Shown here one piece after another: positions 1 through 7,351 of a DNA stretch of 19,457 nucleotides. A program made the translations under genes and the position numbers. This DNA comes from an uncultured Planctomycetota bacterium. Its GTDB lineage: Bacteria > Planctomycetota > SZUA-567 > JAFGNG01. The DNA is taken from contig CAMZKK010000009.1 in NCBI GenBank assembly GCA_947311175.1, positions 1-19,457 of the forward strand, in the 5' to 3' direction. The first letter of the stretch is position 1; every line of letters starts with the position of its first letter. The notes beneath the pieces were generated by a model, which was not told the DNA's origin, did no database searches, and was given only the letters and a program-made list of their open reading frames with translations.

Positions 1-442
1 GAACGTAATCCCAGATATGCTTAAATAGTTTACTCATATAAAATTTACGCATAAATTGATATTTTTTATCACCCACACAAAAAAAATCGCCATGTGTCAA
101 CAATATACGTTTGTCATTTACGGTAATTACAGAAGTTTCGCCCAAAACCTTAATTCCGGTTAGTTTTTCTAAAACATATCCAGCAGTAAAGTCACGATTA
201 CCGATCAACATATAAATATGCCTACCGGAATCGATTGCTGTTTTAAAGATATCAAGAACCTTCGAATAATCCCCAACATAGCGAATACCCCGTTGCTCAA
301 ACCAGCAATGAAATACATCGCCAAGCAAATAAATTTCATCACCTGCAGAACAATCATTACTTAAAAAAGATTCAAGATTTTCCTGCTGCTCTAAATCTGC
401 ATTTGGCATAAGATGCATATCGGCAATAAAAAAATAATTCAT
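1..442 (-). CDS. lpxH: UDP-2,3-diacylglucosamine diphosphatase LpxH (partial, C-terminus beyond window edge)
   Basis: This is the N-terminal ~147 residues of a calcineurin-like metallophosphoesterase of the LpxH family (usually about 240 residues). LpxH hydrolyses UDP-2,3-diacylglucosamine to lipid X and UMP on the cytoplasmic face of the inner membrane, in lipid A synthesis. Visible metal-binding blocks are FIADMHL (Asp8, His10), LLGDVFHCWF (Asp42), IGNRDF (Asn82, Arg83) and LTHGDFFCVGDKKYQF (His117). The GDxFxxW and HGDxxCxxDxxYQ patterns are typical of LpxH rather than of other phosphoesterases. The usual Leu of SDLHL is Met here. The ATG lies 2 bases after the stop of the XRE gene, so the two are probably co-transcribed and translationally linked; an AGG upstream is a weak ribosome site. 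The rest of the gene lies left of base 1. It implies an outer membrane with lipid A. Confidence 0.88.
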   Translation of the reverse strand, partial: MNYFFIADMHLMPNADLEQQENLESFLSNDCSAGDEIYLLGDVFHCWFEQRGIRYVGDYSKVLDIFKTAIDSGRHIYMLIGNRDFTAGYVLEKLTGIKVLGETSVITVNDKRILLTHGDFFCVGDKKYQFMRKFYMSKLFKHIWDYV

Positions 443-444
443 CG

Positions 445-900
445 CTACTTACCTGTAATTTTTGCAAGAAGCTTTGCCCTATCCTTATTATTCATTGCAA
501 TGACCTTATCAATAAGTCGTCTAAGGATTTTCGCATCACAGTCTTTTTTTACAAGGGCTGCGGTTAATCGCTTTATTGTCTGCTTGTAGCCGGGAGTAAC
601 AATAATTTCTCCAAACTGAATAACCAAGTCATCAATAAAATCTTTTCCTAAATCCGAGCGTATTGATTTCATTTTTGCAATGTCTTTTGACGCATCCTGG
701 CTATCAAAAAAATAAGCCGGAGTGACATCAAGGGCTTTGGCTAAGCGACTAAGGGTTGCACTTCTGAATCCTTGTTTGCCATTTTCCAACCGTGAAATCT
801 GTGGTTGTGACAGACCTGCTTTTTTTGCAAGTTCAACCGTTGATAAAGCATGTTGCTTACGCAATCTTGACAATTTTCTTCCAAGTAATATATTATTCAT
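445..900 (-). CDS. XRE-family helix-turn-helix regulator
   Basis: A 151-residue protein with an N-terminal Cro/C1-type HTH at about residues 8-63: the run LSTVELAKKAGLSQPQISRL followed by ENGKQGF, then RSATLSRLAKALDVTPAYFF, is textbook for the family. The remaining ~85 residues are helical and charged (pattern GKDFIDDLVIQFGEIIVTPG) and match no domain I recognise, so the ligand or partner is unknown. It presumably binds DNA as a dimer. Its ATG overlaps the TGA of the upstream 535-residue gene by 4 bases (ATGA), and lpxH follows after 2 bases, so the three form one operon. No Shine-Dalgarno sequence precedes the start, which suggests translation by coupling. Autoregulation of the operon is plausible but nothing in the sequence shows it. 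Confidence 0.85.
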   Translation of the reverse strand: MNNILLGRKLSRLRKQHALSTVELAKKAGLSQPQISRLENGKQGFRSATLSRLAKALDVTPAYFFDSQDASKDIAKMKSIRSDLGKDFIDDLVIQFGEIIVTPGYKQTIKRLTAALVKKDCDAKILRRLIDKVIAMNNKDRAKLLAKITGK

Positions 901-2504
901 TTTTTATTACTATCATTATTAGGGTTATTATTATTTTGCTTACGTCTTCGATTTCTTCTGTTCCTATTTTTATTGTTATTCTTTTTGTTGCGATTGAACT
1001 TAGAACCTTTACTCTTATTTTTATTTTCCTGTTTTTCTAAAAATGCAGGGTATAAGGTATCTCTACTCTTGTAATTTTTTGCAATGTAGGCGGCGTCAAT
1101 ATTGTGAATTTTATTTTCTTCATTAAATTCACAACCATAGGTATTGCCAACCTTTTTGTTTTCAAATAATCTTTCACACGAATAATCCCAAAGTGAATAC
1201 TCATGACCAAGGGCATGAACAAGCAAAAGAGGGGCAATACTAGTTGCTGTCCAAAGCTTGCTCCATTCAACTCCTGCAATAATTTTTTCAATAAAACCCG
1301 CATACTCTTTGATTAAATCTTCATCACCGGAAAGCATAACACAGAGAGCAGAAGAAATAGCCGGGAAGACCATATCCATTTCTTCCTTGATCCTCGGCCA
1401 TGCATCCTTGGTTCTATTTTTCAGTTCTCCCAGAGTTACATTTCCTTCAACCAAATCTTCTCTCCAGTCCAAAGTAGCTTCAGTTATATCTTCTGCCAAG
1501 GTCGGAGGTGTGAAATTTTTGATTGCATTCAAACAACGGAAAGATATTTTTTTGCGAAGAAGATTTATATTTGTTATTTCAGCACCTTCTTTTTTTAGTC
1601 TTGCCAAATCAGACAATGCAATTTGTAGAGACATCAACTTTGCACTATCCGTTAATGTTTCAGGAAGCACTGCTTTAACTTTAAAATCACCACCCTCATC
1701 AAATGCATATTCTTTATACATCTCATCCCAATTACCTTTTTTCATATGTTGCATAACTGCGATTAAATGAATAATCCTAATTCTATTTTCCCAACGTTTT
1801 TCCTCCGACATAGAGTCAAGCGGGATTAAGATATTTTTTTCATTAACAATTCCCGGCATCTCGAAGTTATTAGACTTAAATGCCAACATCCATTTGTTGC
1901 CAATATCCCGAAGCTTGATTTGACTTTCCGGAGAAACCGTCGGGGTTTCAAATGCCCGCAAAAGACCATGGGCATAGTAAGTGCAATTTATTGCCGAATA
2001 ACTGTTATAGTAAAATCTACCGTCAGGAGTAAATCCTCTAACAATACGTTTTCTTTGGCTAACCGTGCCGAGACGAATCAGTCCGGCAATGAGCCGATCC
2101 ATTATTCTTTCATCATTTCCCTGTGAAATCCCCAACTCAATCCTGGTCAAATAGCCATCAAGAAGCAAACAGGTATTATCAAGACACTCGCCAATTCCTG
2201 TGCCAATTCCCGCAACATTTGGTTTGCCACTCTCAATATCTTTTTTCTTTGGCAAGGCAGCTCTAGGAAAATCACCAGGACGGCTAGCATAATCAAAAAC
2301 AATACCCATTTTTCTAAAGATAAAACTTTCTTCTAAATGCACAGTTGCCGAATTTACATTCTCGCTAAGGCAGGGCCTCCCATCATCAGAAATACTTTCC
2401 GCTGTTTCATCTTCAGTAACAGCCACACCCTCCTCTACCGGAAACGCCAACCCTTTTTCAGGTTTGTCAATTGCAATACCATCGGCAAAACTATCGTTAT
2501 TCAT
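897..2504 (-). CDS. Uncharacterised 535-residue protein, possible alpha/alpha-toroid fold, with Asn/Arg/Lys-rich tail
   Basis: I do not recognise a named family. There is no signal peptide or membrane segment, so it is probably cytoplasmic. Residues 1-60 are acidic and probably disordered. Residues ~105-190 (DNTCLLLDGYLTRIEL, then VRGFTPDGRFYYNSYS, then YYAHGLLRAF) resemble a pattern I recall from alpha/alpha-toroid proteins of Planctomycetes and Lentisphaerae, some distantly like glycoside hydrolases; this is from memory and weak. The middle, to ~490, is helix-rich. The last ~45 residues (from about 491) are almost only Asn, Lys and Arg, a composition seen in disordered RNA-binding tails. 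The start is an ATG with AGAGG about 10 bases upstream. It is the first gene of an operon with the XRE regulator (4-base overlap) and lpxH. Function unknown; being a real gene is well supported by length and gene packing. Confidence 0.8.
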   Translation of the reverse strand: MNNDSFADGIAIDKPEKGLAFPVEEGVAVTEDETAESISDDGRPCLSENVNSATVHLEESFIFRKMGIVFDYASRPGDFPRAALPKKKDIESGKPNVAGIGTGIGECLDNTCLLLDGYLTRIELGISQGNDERIMDRLIAGLIRLGTVSQRKRIVRGFTPDGRFYYNSYSAINCTYYAHGLLRAFETPTVSPESQIKLRDIGNKWMLAFKSNNFEMPGIVNEKNILIPLDSMSEEKRWENRIRIIHLIAVMQHMKKGNWDEMYKEYAFDEGGDFKVKAVLPETLTDSAKLMSLQIALSDLARLKKEGAEITNINLLRKKISFRCLNAIKNFTPPTLAEDITEATLDWREDLVEGNVTLGELKNRTKDAWPRIKEEMDMVFPAISSALCVMLSGDEDLIKEYAGFIEKIIAGVEWSKLWTATSIAPLLLVHALGHEYSLWDYSCERLFENKKVGNTYGCEFNEENKIHNIDAAYIAKNYKSRDTLYPAFLEKQENKNKSKGSKFNRNKKNNNKNRNRRNRRRKQNNNNPNNDSNKK

Positions 2505-2646
2505 AAAAAACTATCCTCTCTTTTAGCTAAACAAGATTAAAATCATATATCTTACAAAAAAACAATACAAACCTTTTTATTAAAAATTCCTAAAAGGTAT
2601 AATATTATGGCAAATTACTCAGTATGAATTTAGGTTGAATCCTTCG

Positions 2647-2675
2647 TTGACACGGCAATAAAATTCTATTAAACT
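2647..2675 (+). promoter_or_regulatory. Candidate sigma-70 promoter for glnS
   Basis: In the 301-base divergent gap 2505-2805, TTGACA (2647-2652) is followed after 17 bases by TAAACT (2670-2675; 4 of 6 matches to TATAAT). Transcription would begin near 2682 and give a leader of about 125 bases that carries the palindrome at 2704-2732. GGAG at 2793-2796, 9 bases before the ATG, is the glnS ribosome site. A TATAAT at 2598-2603 has no good -35 element. The leftward promoter for the 535-residue gene should lie in 2505-2640, but I could not choose a convincing one. Confidence 0.5.
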
Positions 2676-2703
2676 AAGATTTTAGTAGCTTTATCTCGTA
2701 AAT

Positions 2704-2732
2704 CTAAATTCCGCAGGTGCTGCTAAATTTAG
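2704..2732. repeat. 29-base palindromic repeat, copy 1 (glnS leader)
   Basis: Left arm CTAAATTCCGCAG, 3-base loop GTG, right arm CTGCTAAATTTAG. The arms pair at 11 of 13 positions (CTAAATT with AATTTAG, GCAG with CTGC; CC faces TA). The left arm is identical to copy 3 (19366-19378) and differs by one base from copy 2 (5495-5507). The flank TCGTAAATC just before it also reappears beside copy 3 on the opposite strand. It would fold as a hairpin in the presumed glnS 5' leader. Confidence 0.65.
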
Positions 2733-2805
2733 GATAAAAGATACATTCACAATCTAACAAGAAATACCGATTTAATCAAAAAACCTTACTTTGGAGTTTT
2801 AAATA

Positions 2806-4554
2806 ATGACTGATGAATTGCGGAAAAATTTTATTGAACAAATTATTGATAAAGATTTAGAGACTGGAAAATGCACTCCTCCCATTCATACTAGGTTTCC
2901 TCCCGAACCAAATGGATATATCCATATCGGGCATGCCAAAAGCATCTGCCTAAATTATGGGTTGGCTGTTAAATACAATGGAAGATTCAATCTTAGATTC
3001 GATGATACAAACCCAACAAAAGAAGATCAGGAGTATGTCGATAGTATCAAAAATGATGTCGATTGGTTAGGAGCCAACTACAAAGAAAATTTATTTTTTG
3101 CCAGTGATTATTTTCAACAGATGTATGATTACGCAATTCAATTAATCAAAAAAGGATTGGCTTATGTTGACAGCCAAAGTGCAGAGCAGATTAGTGAGAA
3201 TAGAGGCAAGGCAATAAAGGTCGATGGCAAGACAATAACTCCTGCCGGAACAGATAGTTCGTATCGCAATCGAAGTATTGATGAAAATATTGAATTATTT
3301 GAAAAAATGAAAAATGGAGAATTTAAAGATGGTGAACATGTTTTGCGAGCAAAGATTGATATGGCCCATCCTAATCTTAATCTTCGTGACCCGATAATGT
3401 ATCGAATAAGTCACGAGAAGCATCACAACACCGGCAATGATTGGTGCATCTATCCAATGTATGACTGGGCACATGGGATTGAAGATTCTCTTGAAGGAAT
3501 AACTCATTCAATTTGTACCTTGGAATTTGCCAATCATCGTCCACTTTACGACTGGTTTCTTGATGCATTAGAAATCAACCACCCACAACAAATTGAATTT
3601 GCTAAGCTGAATATAACATATACCGTTCTGAGCAAAAGAAATTTGCTAACAATGGTTGAAGAAGGAATTGTTAATGGCTGGGATGACCCACGTTTGCCAA
3701 CCATTATGGGATTACGCAGACGTGGGTTTTCTGCAGAATCAATTCGTAACTTTTGTTCAAGAATAGGAGTGGCAAAAACTGAAAGCACTGTTGACATTCA
3801 ACTTTTAGAACATTGCCTTCGTGAGGACTTAAACAAAACCAGCAACCGAATCCTTGGCGTCATTGAGCCATTGAAAGTAATTATTGAAAATTATCCGGAA
3901 GATATGGATGTTGATTGGCTTGATGGAATCAACAATCCTGAAGATGAGTCGGCAGGAAGTAGAAAAATCCCATTCACTCGGGAGCTTTATATTGAAAAAT
4001 CCGATTTTATGGAAGAACCACCTAAAAAATTCTTCCGCCTTGCACCCGGTCGAGAAGTTAGGTTGCGATATGCATTCTTTATTACCTGTAACGAGGTAGT
4101 CAAGGATGGAAATGGTGAAATAGTAGAGCTTAGGTGCTCCTATGACCCGGCAAGCAGAGGTGGCAATTCCCCTGACGGCAGAAAAGTAAAGGGAACACTT
4201 CATTGGGTTAGTGCAACCCATTCAATAAAATCAGAGATAAGGATTTACAACCGACTATTTACCGCTAAAATTCCCGGCAAGGAAACCGGAAATTGGAAAG
4301 ATGACCTAAATCCCGAATCTTTAAAAATACTCAAAAACTGTTACATCGAGCCATTTATTAAAAAAGCAAAACATAGCGAAAGGTATCAATTAGAAAGAAT
4401 TGGATATTTTTGCGTTGACCCCGATTCTACTAATGAGTGCCCCATATTAAACCAAACAGTAACCCTTAAAGATTCTTGGAAAAAGAAAAATAGTTCACCA
4501 TCGACAAATAAAGAGAAACAAAAAAAAAGAAATCGCGATAATGCAAAGTCATAA
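2806..4554 (+). CDS. glnS: Glutaminyl-tRNA synthetase
   Basis: Class I synthetase that charges tRNA-Gln with glutamine in the cytoplasm. The 582 residues align by eye over the full length of E. coli GlnRS (554 residues). The HIGH block FPPEPNGYIHIGH lies at residues 31-43 and the KMSKS-like loop VLSKR at 274-278. Blocks typical of GlnRS rather than GluRS are LRFDDTNPTKED, WCIYPMYD and GITHSICTLEF, followed by the C-terminal beta-barrel anticodon-binding domains (DGRKVKGTLHWVSATHS). A Lys/Asn/Ser-rich extension of about 25 residues at the C-terminus is extra. A real GlnRS is patchily distributed in bacteria, many of which use GatCAB instead. The ATG has GGAG 9 bases upstream. The AEC transporter follows after 3 bases. 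Confidence 0.97.
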   Translation: MTDELRKNFIEQIIDKDLETGKCTPPIHTRFPPEPNGYIHIGHAKSICLNYGLAVKYNGRFNLRFDDTNPTKEDQEYVDSIKNDVDWLGANYKENLFFASDYFQQMYDYAIQLIKKGLAYVDSQSAEQISENRGKAIKVDGKTITPAGTDSSYRNRSIDENIELFEKMKNGEFKDGEHVLRAKIDMAHPNLNLRDPIMYRISHEKHHNTGNDWCIYPMYDWAHGIEDSLEGITHSICTLEFANHRPLYDWFLDALEINHPQQIEFAKLNITYTVLSKRNLLTMVEEGIVNGWDDPRLPTIMGLRRRGFSAESIRNFCSRIGVAKTESTVDIQLLEHCLREDLNKTSNRILGVIEPLKVIIENYPEDMDVDWLDGINNPEDESAGSRKIPFTRELYIEKSDFMEEPPKKFFRLAPGREVRLRYAFFITCNEVVKDGNGEIVELRCSYDPASRGGNSPDGRKVKGTLHWVSATHSIKSEIRIYNRLFTAKIPGKETGNWKDDLNPESLKILKNCYIEPFIKKAKHSERYQLERIGYFCVDPDSTNECPILNQTVTLKDSWKKKNSSPSTNKEKQKKRNRDNAKS

Positions 4555-4557
4555 GTT

Positions 4558-5493
4558 ATGAACGAACAGGTTTATCTAATAATTATGGCAATCCTCCAAA
4601 TCTTTGGAGTTTTATTTATCGGTTGGTTAGCAAGATATAAAAATTATATCCACGAAAATGAAATCAACAGATGGAGCAGATTTGTCATTGACTTTCTTTT
4701 TCCACTATTCACCTTCAATTACATCGCTAATGAATTTGAAAGTAATCGTTTTGGAGAATTATGGCCACTACCATTTATTGGCTTCGGGCTAATGGCATTT
4801 GGGGCTATGGCTGGATATTTTCTAAAAAAGGGAGTAAGAAACAAAGATAGCTCATTTGTCAAAACATTCCATCACTTCTGTGCCGTAAACAACTACGGAT
4901 TTTTACCAATTATCATTGTCGGCAGTATTTTAGGAGAAAAAGCGATTGCCAGATTGTTGTTCCTTAACCTCGGCTCAAGTATTGGCTATTGGACAATCGG
5001 GGTTGCACTACTTGGCGAACCGGATATCAAAAAAACAATCAAAAAGATACTTACCCCCAATTTAATAGCAATCTTCATTGCCTTATTCTTTGCCCTTAGC
5101 GGGCTAAATATCTATATCCCGACTCTCGTCTTTAAGATTAGCAAATTCACAGGAGCGGCAGCCATTCCCTGCATGTTGATTCTTGCTGGAGCAACAATTT
5201 ATCCATTCCCTGCCCTTACGGACAAGATAGATGTTATGTATCTATGTTTGGTAAGATTAACACTCTTGCCAATAATCACAATTGCTTGCATTTATTTTTT
5301 ACCCGTAAATAGCGATGTAAAAGTAATTGCATCCATTGTTGCTCTAATGCCAACCTCAGTTAGTAGCACCGTAATTACCAGACGCTATGGTGGATCTCCA
5401 ATCTTTGCAGCTCAAGCAGCTGTTGCCACAACCATCGTCTCTATCATCACCGTTCCGTTTGGAATTTGGCTATTGAAAGGAATCATTTTTTAA
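4558..5493 (+). CDS. AEC-family (auxin efflux carrier-type) membrane transporter
   Basis: A 311-residue hydrophobic protein with about ten membrane segments, the usual size of bacterial AEC proteins (PF03547). It begins with an out-facing helix (LIIMAILQIFGVLFIGWLA) and has the family signatures NYGFLPIIIVG near residue 115 and, in the second half, IPCMLILAGATI and ALMPTSVSSTVITRRYGG. Family members export or exchange organic anions such as malate or malonate at the inner membrane; the substrate cannot be read from the sequence. It starts 3 bases after the glnS stop with no clear Shine-Dalgarno sequence, so it is probably translated by coupling to glnS. No functional link with tRNA charging is evident. 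A palindromic repeat and a terminator follow the stop. Confidence 0.88.
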   Translation: MNEQVYLIIMAILQIFGVLFIGWLARYKNYIHENEINRWSRFVIDFLFPLFTFNYIANEFESNRFGELWPLPFIGFGLMAFGAMAGYFLKKGVRNKDSSFVKTFHHFCAVNNYGFLPIIIVGSILGEKAIARLLFLNLGSSIGYWTIGVALLGEPDIKKTIKKILTPNLIAIFIALFFALSGLNIYIPTLVFKISKFTGAAAIPCMLILAGATIYPFPALTDKIDVMYLCLVRLTLLPIITIACIYFLPVNSDVKVIASIVALMPTSVSSTVITRRYGGSPIFAAQAAVATTIVSIITVPFGIWLLKGIIF

Positions 5494-5494
5494 C

Positions 5495-5523
5495 CTAAAT
5501 TTCGCAGTTAGTGAGGAAGTTAG
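5495..5523. repeat. 29-base palindromic repeat, copy 2 (after the AEC transporter gene)
   Basis: Left arm CTAAATTTCGCAG, loop TTA, right arm GTGAGGAAGTTAG. The left arm differs from copies 1 and 3 at one position. The right arm, reversed and complemented, matches the consensus CTAAATTYCGCAG at 10 of 13 positions, so the palindrome is degraded. It starts one base after the stop codon of the transporter and lies just before the terminator hairpin. Confidence 0.5.
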
Positions 5524-5533
5524 ATTATAAAGT

Positions 5534-5558
5534 AAGGGCAGGTAAATAACCTGCCCTT
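5534..5558. terminator. Bidirectional rho-independent terminator between convergent genes
   Basis: Perfect 10-bp stem AAGGGCAGGT / ACCTGCCCTT with loop AAATA. On the plus strand it is followed by a T-rich stretch (GCTTTATGTTTATTTTA), ending the glnS-AEC unit. On the minus strand the tail is weaker (ACTTTATAATCT) but could serve the PQQ-protein gene that stops at 5594. The GGGCAG / CTGCCC core recurs in the terminator at 19311-19343. Confidence 0.85.
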
Positions 5559-5593
5559 GCTTTATGTTTATTTTAACTTAATTAATTTTTTGA

Positions 5594-6984
5594 TTATCTT
5601 CTTCTAAGTGAAAATACAGTTTTGCCATTTTTAGTAATGGCATAAATACTTTTTTCGACTGCGTTTTCCGCAGTAATACCGACCACCCCTGATTTTGTTT
5701 TCCAGATAGTTTTACCAGTTGCAAACTGAATTCCCTCAAGACTACCATCATCATAAGCAATAACTATATTGCTTTTTTCTTTATCAATCTATCGTCTTCA
5801 ACATCAATCGCAACTACCTTGCCACTCTTTTCTCTTTGCCATAAGATCTTACCACTTTGGGCAGCCAAACAGAATATTGTGCCATTCTTAGCAAAAGCAA
5901 TGACTGAAACCTCTTTGCGGTATTTGCATGCAGCAAAAACAACTGGACGAACAAAGGTAAGCCCAGACTCAAACTTCCATGCAAGACTTCCGGTTCTTCT
6001 CAAATAGCAATAAACATTTTGGTCTCTACTTGCAACAATGGCATAAGCTCCGGCAACCACAATTCCACTAGAATTAGGCCCTTGTGAAATTGCCTTCCAG
6101 ATAAGTTCAGGGCGATAACCCTTAACTTTCAAACAATCTAAGGCACAAGTTTTGCGATTACTGTCAGCAATATATGCCATAGAGTCTTTATAATCAACTC
6201 TTCCTTCAATAAGACCTTCTGTTGAATACTTCCACATCAACTGAAGATTTGAGCGTCTAATGCTCAAATCTTTACGAGTAATCGAGCCAACTCCTCTCTC
6301 TGGAGGCCAAACAGAGTTGGTGATAGTATAGCCGTAAACTATCTTGTTCATTGCAGGTATGACAAAAAATGGAAAATCACGTTTTCCTTCTTCAGCTGTA
6401 AAATATGAGGTGGATGGAAAATCTAATTTCAATTTCCATAAAATTTCACCTTTGTCTTTTGCAATTCCAATCAAATAGTTGTTCACAATAGTATAGACAG
6501 AATACTTTGTAAATACTGGTGCGGTTGATGGCTTCATCCCTAAATCGACCATCCACTTAGCTCTACCATTTTTACGATCAATGGCAATGTAGTTATTTTT
6601 ATCTGTTTCTATAATCAAAAATGACAATTTCTTTTTAGCTGCAGGGATATGAAGCTTAACGCCATGTCCTTCAACAACCGGCACTGTCCATTGCAATTCC
6701 AAAGGAAGATCTTTTGGCAATCTATCTTTAAGGGCAATTTCGTCAGTTGCAGCCTTCCCAATAAAATCAGTAATCTTTTGAGGTGCTTTTCCTATTTGTT
6801 CAACAACATTTTTTATAGTCTTTTTGACCGCATTATCTTTTGAGCCTTCACTTGTCTTGACATCTGCAACTTCTTTTGTCTTAATCTTTGCCGTATCATC
6901 CTTAGCACTATTATCATAACTTCCACAACCAGAAACCACTAAACAACAACAAACCACTAATAAAAATCCCTTAAATTTTTTCAT
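5594..6984 (-). CDS. PQQ-repeat beta-propeller lipoprotein, reading frame interrupted by a frameshift near 5775
   Basis: An exported lipoprotein with a PQQ-like (BamB-type) beta-propeller. The signal MKKFKGFLLVVCCCLVVSGC ends in a lipobox with Cys20. Propeller repeats include YIAIDRKNGRAKWMVDL, LIGIAKDKGEILWKLKL, VYCYLRRTGSLAWKFES and IFCLAAQSGKILWQREK. The open frame ends early at a TAG at 5764-5766, but the next frame continues the family pattern without a break (SNIVIAYDDGSLEGIQFATG, then KTIWKTKSG and SIYAITKNGKTVF) to a TAA at 5594. One extra A in the A6 run at 5773-5778 restores a 463-residue protein. This is a pseudogene, a homopolymer sequencing error or recoding. I chose the ATG at 6984 rather than 6996, because GGAG lies 6 bases before it and the Lys-Lys start suits a signal peptide. 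It overlaps the upstream gene by 14 bases. Confidence 0.8.
5755..5778 (-). other. A6 run and abutting hairpin at the frameshift site
   Basis: On the coding strand, six A (5778-5773) are followed directly by a perfect 8-bp stem AAGCAATA / TATTGCTT with loop TAGT, at 5774-5755. The zero-frame stop TAG lies partly in the loop. A slip of one base back on A AAA would read through into the frame that completes the propeller. The stem touches the A run, whereas known -1 sites usually leave a gap of 5-9 bases, and A6 is short for transcriptional slippage; a plain base loss is as likely. Confidence 0.5.
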
Positions 6985-7282
6985 ATTTATCTCCATTACA
7001 TTCGGTTTTAAATGACCCTAAATTGACATTGTTTTTATTTTCATATTTTTCTAATATTTCTATCGTTTGAATATCATGCTCCGTTCTACTAACCAACTTA
7101 AAGATATAAGGACGACCCTGTATCCTGTTTTCTAAGTCTCGTCTCATTTTATCCCACGATGATTCATACAGCTCATCTCTGATTCTAATAAGCATGTTCT
7201 CTTCAACGCTAAGATTATTTAAAAAATTATCGACAGGTAATTCTAACCTTTCATTGTCGGATAATTTAACATTATCAGCCAT
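6971..7282 (-). CDS. Uncharacterised 103-residue protein
   Basis: I do not recognise a family. The protein is charged and mostly helical, with no signal or membrane segment. Notable stretches are NNLSVEENMLIRIRDELYES and SWDKMRRDLENRIQGRPYIF, and a segment that may form a beta strand (YIFKLVSRTEHDIQTIEIL). The reading frame is supported by a good ribosome site (AGGAG, 5 bases before the ATG), by its 14-base overlap with the PQQ lipoprotein gene downstream and by its place in a co-directional row 69 bases after nadB. The 3' end encodes the ribosome site for the lipoprotein, so the two are probably translated together. A partner role for the lipoprotein is a guess from position only. Confidence 0.7.
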   Translation of the reverse strand: MADNVKLSDNERLELPVDNFLNNLSVEENMLIRIRDELYESSWDKMRRDLENRIQGRPYIFKLVSRTEHDIQTIEILEKYENKNNVNLGSFKTECNGDKYEKI

Positions 7283-7351
7283 AAAAACTCCTAATCCTTT
7301 ACTTTGATTATTCTTAAATGCACCCCCTATGTCAAGTTATGTTCAAGAAGG

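Noticed and set aside
2627..2635. AATTTAGGT at 2627-2635 as a possible half-copy of the palindromic repeat
   Set aside because: Only the first eight bases match the arm on the reverse strand and no second arm follows at the 3-base spacing.
5578..5760. Separate 60-residue minus-strand frame downstream of the PQQ protein gene
   Set aside because: It is out of frame with the propeller continuation, which lies in a different frame and matches the PQQ repeat pattern; this frame is a shadow of it.
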